Origin: Gemmobacter nectariphilus DSM 15620
GTDB taxonomy: Bacteria; Pseudomonadota; Alphaproteobacteria; Rhodobacterales; Rhodobacteraceae
Direction of reading: 5' to 3'
Assembly: GCF_000429765.1 (NCBI RefSeq)
Contig: NZ_AUCM01000004.1
Span: forward strand, 1-64,000
DNA length: 64,000 nucleotides
The notes below the pieces were generated by a model that was not told the DNA's origin, did not search any database, and saw only the letters and a program-made list of their open reading frames with translations. The stretch's first letter is position 1. Every line of letters starts with the position of its first letter. Position numbers and translations under genes: made by a program. Positions 7,614-17,186 of this stretch are shown here, one piece after another.

Positions 7614-8780
7614 ATGACGGAGATGGTGCACGGCACCTTGCCCCTGCGGGCAGGCGAGCCGGTTCTTCCGCGCTGGTGGCGCACGATCGACAAATGGTCG
7701 ATGGCGGCGGTGCTGGCATTGTTTTCCATCGGGCTGCTGCTGGGCCTTGCGGCCAGCGTCCCCCTGGCCGAGCGCAACAACCTCGACTCGTTCCACTATG
7801 TCCAGCGCCAGCTTGCCTTTGGGCTTGCGGCCGTCGTCACCATGGTAGGTGTGTCGATGATGGATCCGCGCCAGATCCGGCGCATGGGGGTCGTGCTGTT
7901 TCTGGTCGCCTTCATCGGGCTGATGTTGCTGCCGTTCTTTGGCACCAACTACGGCAAGGGCGCGGTGCGCTGGTTCTCGCTGGGGTTCGGATCGGTTCAG
8001 CCGTCGGAATTCCTCAAGCCCGGCTTCATCATCGTCTCGGCCTGGCTGATCGCCGCGGCGCAGGACATCAACGGGCCGCCTGGCCGGGCCTGGTCGTTCG
8101 GGCTGCTGATCCTGGTCGTCTCGCTTCTGGTGCTGCAACCCGACTTCGGGCAGGCCTCGCTGGTGCTGTTCGGCTGGGGCGTGGTCTATTTCGTGTCGGG
8201 CGCGCCAATGCGCATCCTGCTGGTCGTCGCCTCGCTGGTGGTGGTCGGCGGGGCGGTGGCCTATAACAGTTCCGATCACTTTGCCGGCCGGATCAACGGC
8301 TTCCTGTCGGCCGAGATCGACCCGCGCACCCAGATCGGCTATGCGACGACCGCCATTCAGAACGGCGGCTTCTTCGGCACGGGCGTGGGCGAGGGGCAGG
8401 TGAAATGGCAGCTGCCCGATGCGCATACCGATTTCATCATCGCCGTCGCGGCCGAGGAATACGGGCTGGTTCTGGTCAGCCTGATCATCCTGCTTTACGG
8501 CACGATCGTCGTGCGCTCGCTGATGCGGCTGACCAAGGAACGCGACCCCTTCATCCGGCTGGCCGGGGCAGGGCTTGCCTGCATCTTCTCGGTTCAGGCG
8601 ATGATCAACATGGGGGTGGCCGTGCGGCTGTTGCCGACCAAGGGGATGACGCTTCCCTTCGTGTCCTATGGCGGCTCGTCGGTGGTGGCGGCCGGGCTGA
8701 CGGTGGGGGCGCTGTTCGCGCTGACCCGCCACCGCCCGCAAGGCGAGATCAGCAACATCCTGCTGCGGCGGGGGCGCTGA
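7614..8780 (+). CDS. ftsW: Peptidoglycan glycosyltransferase FtsW
   Basis: A 388-residue SEDS-family polytopic membrane protein with about ten hydrophobic segments. FtsW polymerises lipid II into septal peptidoglycan with its partner PBP. The family signature near the C-terminus is clear ([20 protein letters not shown]), as is the [10 protein letters not shown] segment containing the catalytic Asp loop. The ATG at 7614 has AAGGAC upstream; the frame is open 42 codons further up but without a good SD. It is followed by murG after one base. The usual upstream neighbour murD is not present. Confidence 0.93.
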   Translation: MTEMVHGTLPLRAGEPVLPRWWRTIDKWSMAAVLALFSIGLLLGLAASVPLAERNNLDSFHYVQRQLAFGLAAVVTMVGVSMMDPRQIRRMGVVLFLVAFIGLMLLPFFGTNYGKGAVRWFSLGFGSVQPSEFLKPGFIIVSAWLIAAAQDINGPPGRAWSFGLLILVVSLLVLQPDFGQASLVLFGWGVVYFVSGAPMRILLVVASLVVVGGAVAYNSSDHFAGRINGFLSAEIDPRTQIGYATTAIQNGGFFGTGVGEGQVKWQLPDAHTDFIIAVAAEEYGLVLVSLIILLYGTIVVRSLMRLTKERDPFIRLAGAGLACIFSVQAMINMGVAVRLLPTKGMTLPFVSYGGSSVVAAGLTVGALFALTRHRPQGEISNILLRRGR

Positions 8781-8781
8781 G

Positions 8782-9879
8782 ATGACGGCGCCGCTGCTGC
8801 TGATCGCCGCCGGGGGGACCGGCGGGCACATGTTCCCGGCCCAGGCGCTGGCCGAGGCGATGGTGGCGCGCGGCTGGCGGGTCAAGCTGTCGACCGATGC
8901 ACGCGGGGCGCGCTATGCGGGTGGCTTTCCGCAGCAAGTGTCGATCGAGCAGGTCAATTCGGCCACCTTCGCCCGCGGCGGGGTGCTGGCCAAGGCGCTG
9001 GTTCCCCTGCGCATCGCGGCTGGCGCGCTGGGGGCGGTGGTGTCCATGCTGCGCGACCGTCCGGCGGTGGTGGTGGGCTTTGGCGGCTATCCGTCGATCC
9101 CGGCGCTGACGGCGGCCACGCTGCTGCGCCTGCCGCGGATGATCCATGAACAGAATGGCGTTCTGGGCAAGGTCAACCGCCTGTTCGCCCCGCGGGTCGA
9201 TGCGGTGGCCTGCGGCACCTGGCCGACCGATCTGCCGCAAGGGGTCAGCGGCACCCATACCGGAAACCCGGTGCGGGCTGCCGTGCTGGAACGCGCCGGC
9301 GCGGCCTATATCCCGCCCGGTGACTACCCCATGAGCCTGCTGGTCATTGGTGGCAGCCAGGGCGCGCGCATCCTGTCGGATGTGGTCCCCGAGGCCATCG
9401 CCCGCCTGCCCGAGGCCGTGCAGCGCAACCTGCGCGTCGCCCATCAGGCCCGTGCCGAGGATCTGGACCGCGTGATCGCCGCCTATGACGCCGCAGGCAT
9501 CCGCGCCGAGGTGCAGCCCTTCTTCACCGACATTCCCCGCCGCCTGTCCGAGGCGCAGCTGGTGATCTCCCGGTCCGGGGCCTCGTCGGTGGCCGATATT
9601 TCGGTGATCGGGCGGCCTGCGATCCTGATCCCCTTTGCAGCAGCCACCGGCGATCACCAGACGGCAAATGCCCGCGGCCTTGTCGAGGCGCAAGCGGCCA
9701 TCCTGATGCCCGAGAGTGCGGCCAGCGCCGCGGCCCTTGCCGAACAGATCGCCGCCGTGCTGACCGACCCTCAGGCGGCGCTGCGCATGGCGAACAATGC
9801 CCTTGGTGCCAGCCGCCCCGATGCGACTGACGCCCTTGTCCATCTGGTCAGCGAGCTGGCCACGAAAACGAAAGCCTGA
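8782..9879 (+). CDS. murG: UDP-GlcNAc:lipid I N-acetylglucosaminyltransferase MurG
   Basis: A 365-residue GT-B glycosyltransferase that converts lipid I to lipid II on the inner membrane face. The N-terminal [15 protein letters not shown] loop, the GFGGYPS motif, the [13 protein letters not shown] segment, GGSQGAR and the C-terminal [11 protein letters not shown] with GDHQTANAR give the full MurG pattern. It begins one base after the ftsW stop and ends two bases before murC, so translation is probably coupled. Confidence 0.96.
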   Translation: MTAPLLLIAAGGTGGHMFPAQALAEAMVARGWRVKLSTDARGARYAGGFPQQVSIEQVNSATFARGGVLAKALVPLRIAAGALGAVVSMLRDRPAVVVGFGGYPSIPALTAATLLRLPRMIHEQNGVLGKVNRLFAPRVDAVACGTWPTDLPQGVSGTHTGNPVRAAVLERAGAAYIPPGDYPMSLLVIGGSQGARILSDVVPEAIARLPEAVQRNLRVAHQARAEDLDRVIAAYDAAGIRAEVQPFFTDIPRRLSEAQLVISRSGASSVADISVIGRPAILIPFAAATGDHQTANARGLVEAQAAILMPESAASAAALAEQIAAVLTDPQAALRMANNALGASRPDATDALVHLVSELATKTKA

Positions 9880-9881
9880 CG

Positions 9882-11300
9882 ATGAGCCCCGCAACCAAGC
9901 TGCCGCACGAACTTGGCCCTATCCATTTTGTCGGGATCGGCGGCATCGGCATGTCGGGGATTGCCGAGGTGCTGATCACGCTGGGCTATACCGTGCAAGG
10001 ATCGGACTCCAAGGCCAGCAAGATCACCGATCGGCTGGTCAGGCTGGGCGCCACCTTCTTCGAAGGGCAGGCGGCCGAGAATATCGGCAATGCGGCGGTG
10101 GTGGTGATTTCCTCGGCCATCAAGAAGGGCAACCCCGAGCTGGAGGAGGCGCGGCGCCGCAAGCTGCCGGTGGTGCGCCGGGCCGAGATGCTCGCCGAAC
10201 TGATGCGGCTGAAATCCAACATCGCGATTGCCGGCACCCATGGCAAGACGACGACCACGACGATGGTGGCGACGCTCTTGGACAAGGGCGGTCTTGATCC
10301 TACGGTCATCAACGGCGGGGTGATCCACGCCTATGGATCGAACGCCCGCGCGGGGGCCGGCGAATGGATGGTCGTCGAGGCGGACGAGTCGGACGGCAGC
10401 TTCAACCGCCTGCCCGCGACCATCGCCATCGTCACCAACATCGACCCCGAGCATATGGAGCACTGGGGCAGCTTTGACGCGCTGCGCAAGGGGTTCACCG
10501 ATTTCGTGTCGAACATCCCGTTCTATGGCCTTGCGGTCTGCTGCACCGATCACCCCGAGGTGCAATCGCTGGTCGGGCGCGTGACCGACCGCCGCGTCGT
10601 CACCTTTGGCTTCAATGCGCAGGCCGATGTGCGGGCCGTGGGGCTGACCTATGAAAATGGTATAGCCAGCTTCGACATTTTGCTGCAATCTGAGGGCGAA
10701 GGTTCGAGAATTGAAGGTTGTACCTTGCCGATGCCGGGGGATCACAACGTCTCGAACGCGCTGGCGGCCGTTGCCGTCGCCCGTCACCTTGGCATGAGCC
10801 GCGATGACATCCGCGAAGCGCTGGCGAATTTCGCCGGGGTCAACCGCCGCTTTACCAAGGTGGGCGAGGTGAACGGCGTCACCATCATCGACGATTATGG
10901 CCACCATCCGGTGGAAATCGCCGCCGTGCTGCGCGCGGCCCGTCAGGCGACCAAGGGCCGGGTGATCGCGGTGCATCAGCCGCACCGCTACACCCGCCTG
11001 CACAGCCTGTTCGAGGATTTCTGCACCTGCTTCAACGAGGCCGATGTCGTCGCCATCGCCGAGGTCTATGCCGCAGGCGAGGATCCGATCCCGGGCACCA
11101 GCCGGGATGATCTGGTGGCGGGGCTGATCGCCCATGGTCACCGCCATGCCCGCGCCATTCTGGACGAATCCGATCTGGTCCGCCTGGTGCGCGAACAGGC
11201 GCGGCCGGGGGACATGGTGGTCTGCCTTGGGGCAGGGACGATTTCGGCATGGGCCAATGCCTTGCCGCAACGGTTGGGGGAAACACAATCGGCCGCGTGA
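9882..11300 (+). CDS. murC: UDP-N-acetylmuramate--L-alanine ligase MurC
   Basis: A 472-residue Mur ligase that adds L-Ala to UDP-MurNAc in the cytoplasm with ATP. The N-terminal UDP-binding motif is [14 protein letters not shown] (residues 16-29), the P-loop is [11 protein letters not shown] (118-128), followed by [29 protein letters not shown] and HQPHRYTR in the C-terminal domain, all as in the family. It is the last recognisable cell-wall gene before the cluster breaks off. Confidence 0.97.
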   Translation: MSPATKLPHELGPIHFVGIGGIGMSGIAEVLITLGYTVQGSDSKASKITDRLVRLGATFFEGQAAENIGNAAVVVISSAIKKGNPELEEARRRKLPVVRRAEMLAELMRLKSNIAIAGTHGKTTTTTMVATLLDKGGLDPTVINGGVIHAYGSNARAGAGEWMVVEADESDGSFNRLPATIAIVTNIDPEHMEHWGSFDALRKGFTDFVSNIPFYGLAVCCTDHPEVQSLVGRVTDRRVVTFGFNAQADVRAVGLTYENGIASFDILLQSEGEGSRIEGCTLPMPGDHNVSNALAAVAVARHLGMSRDDIREALANFAGVNRRFTKVGEVNGVTIIDDYGHHPVEIAAVLRAARQATKGRVIAVHQPHRYTRLHSLFEDFCTCFNEADVVAIAEVYAAGEDPIPGTSRDDLVAGLIAHGHRHARAILDESDLVRLVREQARPGDMVVCLGAGTISAWANALPQRLGETQSAA

Positions 11301-11328
11301 TCGCGCGGCCGCAAGACGAGGGCAAGCC

Positions 11329-11568
11329 ATGCTGATGACCTTGTTCGCCATGATGCTCTGGCTGGCCGCCGCGCTGGCGTGCCGGCGGCTGCCAGCCGGC
11401 CTTGCGACTGCCGCCCGTGTCGGTCTGACCGTTGCGGGCATTCCCATGCTGGGGGCGGTCACGCTGGTGCATGGCCCGTTGCCGGGCCTGGCCGGGCTGG
11501 TGATGGGAACCGCGCTTTTGCTGCTGATGCCGCTGCCAGCGGGCCCACAGGGGCGCAGCGCCCTTTAG
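11329..11568 (+). CDS. Small membrane protein, DUF2484 family
   Basis: A 79-residue, mostly hydrophobic protein with three predicted membrane spans (MLMTLFAMMLWLAAALA; VGLTVAGIPMLGAVTL; LAGLVMGTALLLLM). I recognise it as the DUF2484 family that sits between murC and murB in Rhodobacterales. Function unknown. The ATG at 11329 has GAGGGCAAG upstream. Here murB does not follow; an unrelated convergent regulator ends three bases away. Confidence 0.75.
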   Translation: MLMTLFAMMLWLAAALACRRLPAGLATAARVGLTVAGIPMLGAVTLVHGPLPGLAGLVMGTALLLLMPLPAGPQGRSAL

Positions 11569-11571
11569 CCG

Positions 11572-12570
11572 TCAGTCCTGATACCCTCCGCGCGCCGCGC
11601 GCAGGGTTTCTGACGGAGGAATGCCGAACCGCGCCCGATAGCTTTCGGAAAACCGCCCGAAATGGGCAAAGCCCCAGGCAAGGGCAGTATCGGTCACGGT
11701 TGTCTTGCCCGCCATCAGATCGGCATGGGCGGCGTCAAGGCGCCGGTCGCGCCACCAGCCAAGGGGCGTCGTGCCGCGCCACTGACGGAACGCCAGTTGC
11801 AAGGCGCGCGCCGAAATGCCTGCCGCCTCGGCCACCTCCTCGATGGTCAGCGGGCGGCGCAGATTGGCCTCGATGAAGCTTTCGGCCAGCCGCAGATGGC
11901 GCGGGCGGGGGGCTGACCGCGCCCGCCCCAGATGGGCGGCGTGGTCATGCGCGCCCGAATCCAGCAGCCCCGACATCAGCGCCGATTCCACCTGCCGCGC
12001 CATCAGCCCCTGACCCAGCGGGGCGCGGCCTGCATCGGCCTCGGTCGCCAGATACAGCGCCAGCCGCCGCACCGCGGCCCCCGCGCCGCTGGTCAGATCC
12101 AGCGGACCATCAAAGGTCAGCATCCGGTCGGCCCGCGCGCCAAGCTGGGCCGACAGATGATCCATCATCGCCTCGCGGTCGATCTGGATCAGCAGTTGCG
12201 CGCAGCCCTCGTCCCAGATCATCGTGGTCGGACGGTGGGGGTTCAGCACCGCCGCCCGCCGGGGCGAGGAATAATAGGCCGCCCCGCCGTTCGAGATCAT
12301 CGCGCCCCCGGCCAGCGGGATCTGCACCAGATAGAACCGATCCAGCTCTCCGGGTGCGATCAGGGCCTTGGCGCCATATTCGATGTAGTTCAGGCTCAGC
12401 CGCTCGCCCCGCAGATGATGCTGGCGGGCATTCAACCGCGCCCCACGGCCCAGCGTCTCCAGCCGATGCGGGCAGAACACCGCCGCGACACGCTCGCGTG
12501 CCTCGTCAAGGTCGGTGGACTGGAACAGCGCGTGGGCCTGCAAGGGCCTTGGCGCCGTGGTGGTCAGCAT
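11572..12570 (-). CDS. AraC-family transcriptional regulator
   Basis: A 332-residue regulator. Residues 1-210 fit the AraC-binding-like beta domain of aromatic-compound regulators (LNYIEYGAKALIAPGELDRFYLVQIPLAGGA). The C-terminal 100 residues carry the two helix-turn-helix units (LTIEEVAEAAGISARALQLAF; VTDTALAWGFAHFGRFSESY) and the closing FGIPPSETLR. The ATG at 12570 is supported by AGGGGA upstream. It is divergent from the SDR-StyA-reductase genes, whose activator it probably is. Confidence 0.9.
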   Translation of the reverse strand: MLTTTAPRPLQAHALFQSTDLDEARERVAAVFCPHRLETLGRGARLNARQHHLRGERLSLNYIEYGAKALIAPGELDRFYLVQIPLAGGAMISNGGAAYYSSPRRAAVLNPHRPTTMIWDEGCAQLLIQIDREAMMDHLSAQLGARADRMLTFDGPLDLTSGAGAAVRRLALYLATEADAGRAPLGQGLMARQVESALMSGLLDSGAHDHAAHLGRARSAPRPRHLRLAESFIEANLRRPLTIEEVAEAAGISARALQLAFRQWRGTTPLGWWRDRRLDAAHADLMAGKTTVTDTALAWGFAHFGRFSESYRARFGIPPSETLRAARGGYQD

Positions 12571-12734
12571 GGCCGGTTCCCCTGTTGTGACAGCAGCGTA
12601 ACACGGATGGCCGGTCTGCAAAGATACGGCAGGCAGATTTTTTCGTTTTTCGGATAATCGCTGCGGACCCCGGCTAGCGGCGCAAGGGCTGCGGCCCAAG
12701 ACTGCTTGAAATTCAAACAAACAGGGAGCCGGAC

Positions 12735-13511
12735 ATGCGGGGATTGCAAGGCAAGGTGGCCATCGTGCCAGGCGGCGCGACCAAGATCGGGCAAGCGGTG
12801 GTGCGCGCCTTTGCCGAGGCGGGCGTGCGGGTGATGATCGCCGACATCAACGAAGAGGCCGGCCGCACGATGGAGGCCGAGGGCGTCGCCTTCCAGCGCT
12901 GCGACGTGCGCAGCGATGACGACATTGCCGCGCTGGTGGCCGCGACGCAGGCGAAATGGGGCCGCATCGACTTTCTGGTCAATGTCGCCTGCACCTATCT
13001 GGACAATGGCGTCGCCTCGACCCGCGCGGAATGGCTCGAGGCGCTGGATGTGAACATCGTCGGCTCGGTCATGCTGATGCAGGCGGCGCGCGCGGAACTT
13101 GCGCGCAACAAGGGCGCCATCGTCAACTTCGGCTCGATTTCCAGCCGCGTCGCGCAAACCGGACGCTGGCTTTACCCGGTGTCCAAGGCGGCGATCCTGC
13201 AATTGACGCGCAATCAGGCGATGGATCTGGCGCCCGAAGGGATCCGGGTCAACGCGGTGTCCCCCGGCTGGACCTGGTCGAACATCATGGATCAGCTGAC
13301 CGGGGGCAACCGGGCGAAAACCGATGCGGTGGCGGCGCCCTTTCACCTGCTGGGCCGGGTGGGCGACCCCGAGGAAGTCGCGCAGGCCGTGCTGTTCCTG
13401 TGTTCGGACGAGGCCAGCTTCATCACCGGCACCGATATCCGCGTCGATGGCGGCTACACCGCCATGGGGCCGGAACAGGCGGTGCCCGCGATTCCGAAGC
13501 TGATGGAATAA
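12735..13511 (+). CDS. Short-chain dehydrogenase/reductase (SDR)
   Basis: A 258-residue classical-length SDR, NAD(P)-dependent. The catalytic Ser (GSISSRVAQ) and the YxxxK motif YPVSK are present, and the C-terminus DIRVDGGYTAMG is typical. Two motifs are unusual: the glycine loop reads PGGATKIGQA instead of TGxxxGIG, and the NNAG motif reads NVACT. The Asp in MIADIN suggests NAD over NADP. The leader AACAGGGAG is followed by ATG at 12735. It lies 24 bases upstream of the StyA-type oxygenase, so it probably oxidises or reduces a product of that enzyme. Substrate unknown. Confidence 0.88.
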   Translation: MRGLQGKVAIVPGGATKIGQAVVRAFAEAGVRVMIADINEEAGRTMEAEGVAFQRCDVRSDDDIAALVAATQAKWGRIDFLVNVACTYLDNGVASTRAEWLEALDVNIVGSVMLMQAARAELARNKGAIVNFGSISSRVAQTGRWLYPVSKAAILQLTRNQAMDLAPEGIRVNAVSPGWTWSNIMDQLTGGNRAKTDAVAAPFHLLGRVGDPEEVAQAVLFLCSDEASFITGTDIRVDGGYTAMGPEQAVPAIPKLME

Positions 13512-13535
13512 TCAAGATATAACAGGGAGATAACC

Positions 13536-14771
13536 ATGCGGAAATTCACCATCGTTGGCGGCGGGCAATCGGGCCTGATGGTCGCCATCGGGCTTTTGAA
13601 GGCCGGCCATCAGGTGCGGGTCGTGCAAAACCGCACCGGGGCCGAGATTACGGCCGGCAAGGTGCTGTCCAGCCAGTGCATGTTCTCGAATTCGGTGCAG
13701 AACGAGCGCGATCTGGGCATCGATTTCTGGTCAGACAGCTGCCCGCCGGTCGAAGGCATCAACTTCATGGTGCCGAACCCCGAAAAGCCGGGCGAAAAGC
13801 TGATCGACTGGACCGGCAAGCTGGACCACAAGGCCTATGCCGTGGACCAGCGCGTCAAGATGCCCCGCTGGCTGGAGGAATTCCAGAAGCTGGGCGGCCA
13901 GCTGGTCATCAAGGATGCCGGCATTGCCGAGCTGGAAACCTATGCGCGCGAGGATGATCTGGTCATCGTAGCATCCGGCAAGGGCGAGATCGGCCAGCTG
14001 TTCACCCGCGACGCGACCCGCAGCCCCTATGACAAGCCGCAGCGCGCGCTGGCGCTGACCTATGTCAAGGGCATGACCCCGCGCGAGCCGCATTCGGCGG
14101 TGGAATTCAACCTGATCCCCGGCGTGGGCGAATATTTCGTCTTTCCCTCGCTGACCACGACCGGCCCTTGCGAGATCATGGTTCTGGAAGGCATCCCCGG
14201 CGGTCCGATGGATTGCTGGGCCGATGTGAAGACGCCCGAGCAGCATCTGGAAAAGTCGCTGGGGATCCTCAAGACCTTCCTGCCCTGGGAATACGAGCGG
14301 TCGAAGAATGTGGAACTGACCGACCCGAACGGCATTCTGGCCGGGCGCTTCCCGCCCACCGTGCGCCATCCGGTTGCCACGCTCCCGTCCGGGCGCAAGG
14401 TGCTGGGGCTGGGCGATGCGGTCTGCCTGAACGATCCGATCACCGGGCAGGGGTCGAACAATGCGTCCAAGGCCGCAGCGGTCTATCTGAAGTCGATCCT
14501 CGATCATGGCGATCGCGCCTATGACGAGGCCTTCATGCGCGCCACGTTCGAGCGGTTCTGGGACTATGCCCAATGGGTCGTGCGCTGGACCAACATGATG
14601 CTGCAACCGCCGCCGCCGTTCATTCTGGAGATCATGGGAACCGCCTGCGCGGTGCCCGAACTGGCGCACCGGATGGCCAATGCCTTTGACGATCCGCGCG
14701 ATTTCTTCCCGTGGTTCGCCGACCCGGACGCGGCGGCGAGCTATCTGGCCGATCTGCGCAAGGCGGCCTGA
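13536..14771 (+). CDS. StyA-type FAD-dependent monooxygenase (styrene/indole monooxygenase family)
   Basis: A 411-residue two-component flavin monooxygenase of the group E type. It has an N-terminal FAD loop VGGGQSGLMVAIGLLKAGH, the central SGKGEIGQLFTRD...SPYDKPQRAL region that aligns with StyA, and the GLGDAVCLNDPITGQGSNNASKAA motif near the C-terminus. StyA enzymes epoxidise styrene or indole, or attack related aromatics, using reduced FAD supplied by a partner. That partner is the next gene, one base downstream. The true substrate cannot be read from sequence. Confidence 0.85.
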   Translation: MRKFTIVGGGQSGLMVAIGLLKAGHQVRVVQNRTGAEITAGKVLSSQCMFSNSVQNERDLGIDFWSDSCPPVEGINFMVPNPEKPGEKLIDWTGKLDHKAYAVDQRVKMPRWLEEFQKLGGQLVIKDAGIAELETYAREDDLVIVASGKGEIGQLFTRDATRSPYDKPQRALALTYVKGMTPREPHSAVEFNLIPGVGEYFVFPSLTTTGPCEIMVLEGIPGGPMDCWADVKTPEQHLEKSLGILKTFLPWEYERSKNVELTDPNGILAGRFPPTVRHPVATLPSGRKVLGLGDAVCLNDPITGQGSNNASKAAAVYLKSILDHGDRAYDEAFMRATFERFWDYAQWVVRWTNMMLQPPPPFILEIMGTACAVPELAHRMANAFDDPRDFFPWFADPDAAASYLADLRKAA

Positions 14772-14772
14772 G

Positions 14773-15267
14773 ATGGGGGTTCCTGTCGATGCTGCCACCT
14801 TCCGGGCCGCCATGGCCCGGTTCCCCGGCGCGGTGACAATCGTCACCACTGCCGGCGGCGGAGAGCGGCGGGGGATCACCGCCACCGCCGTCTGTTCGGT
14901 CACCGCCGATCCGCCCAGCCTGCTTGTCTGCCTCAACAGGGCGACGGGCACCTGCGGGATGGTGGCCGAAACGGGGATGTTCAATGTCTCGCTGCTGGCT
15001 GGCGATGGCGGCGACACGGCGATGCGCTTTGCCGGGGCAGGGGGCGTGACCGGCGAGGCCAAGTTCGCATCGGGCGACTGGCGCACCGATGCGCGCGGCC
15101 TGCCGATCCTGGCCGATGCCATTGTCACCTTCTGCTGCGAGGTGACCGAACAGGTGCAGGCCGGCTCGCACAGCGTGTTCATCGGCCAGATCGTCGGGGT
15201 CCGGGTCTGCGAAGGTGCCGCGCTGGTCTATGAAAGCGCGCGTTTCCATCGGCTTCAGCCGATCTGA
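14773..15267 (+). CDS. Flavin reductase (StyB/HpaC-like)
   Basis: A 164-residue flavin reductase-like FMN-binding split-barrel protein that should reduce FAD or FMN with NAD(P)H for the preceding oxygenase. Typical pieces are RAAMARFPGAVTIVTT, GITATAVCSVTADPPSLLVCLNR, MFNVSLLAG and the C-terminal HSVFIGQIVGVRV with its conserved His. ATG at 14773 begins one base after the oxygenase stop, which supports obligate co-expression of the two components. Confidence 0.9.
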   Translation: MGVPVDAATFRAAMARFPGAVTIVTTAGGGERRGITATAVCSVTADPPSLLVCLNRATGTCGMVAETGMFNVSLLAGDGGDTAMRFAGAGGVTGEAKFASGDWRTDARGLPILADAIVTFCCEVTEQVQAGSHSVFIGQIVGVRVCEGAALVYESARFHRLQPI

Positions 15268-15270
15268 CAC

Positions 15271-15825
15271 CTAGCCGCGTCGCCGCGTGGCGGCGACGCG
15301 GGCCACGTCTTCATAAACCCCGGTCAGCAGCATCAGCGTGCGTGTCGCCTCGACCAGCCGATCCGCCAGACCGGGCTGCGCCTCGATGGCGGCAATCAGG
15401 ATGCGTCGGCGCACGTCGCTGTAATCGTCGGTCACGCGGCGGCCTTCGTCCGTCACCTCATAGGTCACGCCGCTGCGGCCCGAGCCCTTGCGCTCGACGA
15501 GGCCCGCCGCGATCAGCTTGCGCAGCGAATACTGGATGTTCGCCACATCGTCACGGTTCATTAGCCGGGCGATTTCCTTGATCGACTTTGGCCGCTCGTT
15601 CATGCGGATGATGTGCAGCATGGCGTTTTCCGGCCCTGTCGCCGCCAGATCGCAGACGGCCGCCAGGCATTCCGACTGCCAGCGGCCGAATCCCTCGAAG
15701 GCGCGCATGATGGCGAACTCCATCTCGGCGGTTGCCGCATCGGCGCCGCCTTCGGCCAGGTGCCAGTTGAAATCGCCGCCCGACCGAGCCTTATCCTGTT
15801 GGGATTTCGAAGATTTGTCGGACAT
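15271..15825 (-). CDS. MarR-like winged-helix regulator
   Basis: A 184-residue protein with a C-terminal winged helix (KSIKEIARLMNRDDVANIQYSLRKLIAAGLVERKG, then the wing GVTYEVTDEGRRV). The N-terminal 25 residues are polar and probably disordered. ATG at 15825 is chosen for its AAGGAA SD; an upstream ATG exists without one. It is divergent from the luciferase-family oxygenase across a palindrome-rich intergenic region and convergent, three bases apart, with the flavin reductase. It is probably the repressor acting at 15863-15932. Confidence 0.82.
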   Translation of the reverse strand: MSDKSSKSQQDKARSGGDFNWHLAEGGADAATAEMEFAIMRAFEGFGRWQSECLAAVCDLAATGPENAMLHIIRMNERPKSIKEIARLMNRDDVANIQYSLRKLIAAGLVERKGSGRSGVTYEVTDEGRRVTDDYSDVRRRILIAAIEAQPGLADRLVEATRTLMLLTGVYEDVARVAATRRRG

Positions 15826-15862
15826 GCAGATTTCCTTCCCTTGTGCTGAGAATGGCCGCACG

Positions 15863-15932
15863 TCCCTGTTGACGCAATGCGATTTTACGATAGACTTTCA
15901 ATCATAAAATACCACTAAACCTCCAACAGGGA
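15863..15932. promoter_or_regulatory. Divergent promoter with nested palindromes
   Basis: An imperfect 10-bp inverted repeat ATTTTACGAT (15882-15891) / ATCATAAAAT (15901-15910), one mismatch and a 9-base spacer, is nested inside a perfect one: TCCCTGTTG (15863-15871) / CAACAGGGA (15924-15932). A plausible promoter for the oxygenase is TTGACG (15869) with TAGACT (15891), 16 bases apart, so the inner palindrome covers the -10. The outer right arm includes the oxygenase SD. Confidence 0.6.
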
Positions 15933-15940
15933 ACTTCGCG

Positions 15941-17032
15941 ATGACTGTAAACCGGATGACCACCGGCGGCTTCAAGCTGGGCACCTTTTCGACCAACTGC
16001 TCGTCGGGCATGACGCCCACCCAGATCCCCGACCGCTGGGATGCCAGCTGGGACAGCAACGTCACGCTGGCCAAGATGCTGGACGAAGCCGGGATCGACT
16101 TCATGCTGCCCATCGCGCGCTGGATCGGGTATGGCGGGCCGACCGACTTTCATGGCGGCGTACTCGAGACGATGACCTGGGCTGCGGGCCTGCTGGCATC
16201 CACCAAGAACCTGACGGTGTTTGCCACCATCCACACCACCGCGAACCACCCGATCGTGATCGCCAAGCAGATCGCCACCATCGACCAGATCGGTCATGGC
16301 CGTGCCGGTCTGAACATCGTGGCGGGCTGGAACAAGCCGGAATATGACGCGATGGGCATTGCCTTCGCGGATGACCACGAAACCCGCTACGGCTATGCGC
16401 AGGAATGGTTCGATCTGATCCGCAAGGTCTGGAAATCGGAAGAGCATTTCGATTGGGACGGCACCTATTTCAAGAACATCCGCGGGCAAAAGGGCCGTCC
16501 GGCGCCGGTGCGCGGCGATGTGCCGATCATCAATGCCGCAGGCTCGCCGCAGGGGCGCGATTTCGCGACCTCGAACGCGAACTTCCTGTTCACGCCGGCC
16601 ATTGATCTGGCCCGCACCAAGACCGAGATCGCCGAGCTGAAGGGCCAGGCCGCCGCCAAGGGCCGCGATGTCAACGTGCTGACCTTCAGCCACGTCGTCT
16701 GCCGCCCGACCGAGAAAGAGGCCCGCGATTACGTCCACTATGTCGTGGACGAGAATGCCGACTGGGAAGCGACCGACAACCTGATCAAGCTGCAGTTCGC
16801 CTTTGCGCTGTCCTTCCCGCATGATCTGCTGGCGCAGATGCGCTTTGGCATGGCGCTGGGCCATGGCGGCTTCCCGCTGATCGGCACGCCCGATCAGGTC
16901 GCGGCCGGCATCATCAAGCTGCACGAGGCCGGGCTGGCGGGGACCACGCTGTCCTTTGTCAACTACGTCAAGGAATTCCCCTATTTCGCCGACGAGGTTC
17001 TGCCGCGTCTGGCCAAGGCCGGCATTCGCTGA
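15941..17032 (+). CDS. Luciferase-family flavin monooxygenase, RutA-like
   Basis: A 363-residue TIM-barrel protein of the bacterial luciferase-like (LLM) superfamily. The stretch TIHTTANHPIVIAKQIATID, GRAGLNIVAGWNKPEYDAMG and the INAAGSPQGRDFAT segment resemble the pyrimidine monooxygenase RutA and relatives, which use reduced FMN and can work through a flavin N5-oxide. A reductase is needed; the closest candidate is the gene at 14773. The start has AACAGGGAA upstream. Substrate unknown; a C-N or C-S bond in a heterocycle is a reasonable guess from the family. Confidence 0.85.
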   Translation: MTVNRMTTGGFKLGTFSTNCSSGMTPTQIPDRWDASWDSNVTLAKMLDEAGIDFMLPIARWIGYGGPTDFHGGVLETMTWAAGLLASTKNLTVFATIHTTANHPIVIAKQIATIDQIGHGRAGLNIVAGWNKPEYDAMGIAFADDHETRYGYAQEWFDLIRKVWKSEEHFDWDGTYFKNIRGQKGRPAPVRGDVPIINAAGSPQGRDFATSNANFLFTPAIDLARTKTEIAELKGQAAAKGRDVNVLTFSHVVCRPTEKEARDYVHYVVDENADWEATDNLIKLQFAFALSFPHDLLAQMRFGMALGHGGFPLIGTPDQVAAGIIKLHEAGLAGTTLSFVNYVKEFPYFADEVLPRLAKAGIR

Positions 17033-17056
17033 CAGCACCAGGACCCGCTTGCGGAA

Positions 17057-17116
17057 CTGGAGGGGTTTCACACCCCTCCAGACCTCCCCGTGGGGTATTT
17101 TGGGCAAGATGATGGG
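17057..17116 (+). repeat. Intergenic repeat element, copy A
   Basis: Hairpin CTGGAGGGG/CCCCTCCAG (17057-17065 with 17073-17081), then a C-rich joint, then the core GGGGTATTTTGGGCAAGATG. It starts 25 bases after the oxygenase stop and in the same orientation. See the other copies at 27037, 32112, 34348, 37175, 37368, 42175 and 44026. Confidence 0.65.
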
Positions 17117-17186
17117 GCGATGGAAGGGGATCATCCTTCCCGGTCCCGTCCCCGATGGTGTGGCCGTTGAGGGCAAGATGCAAAAG

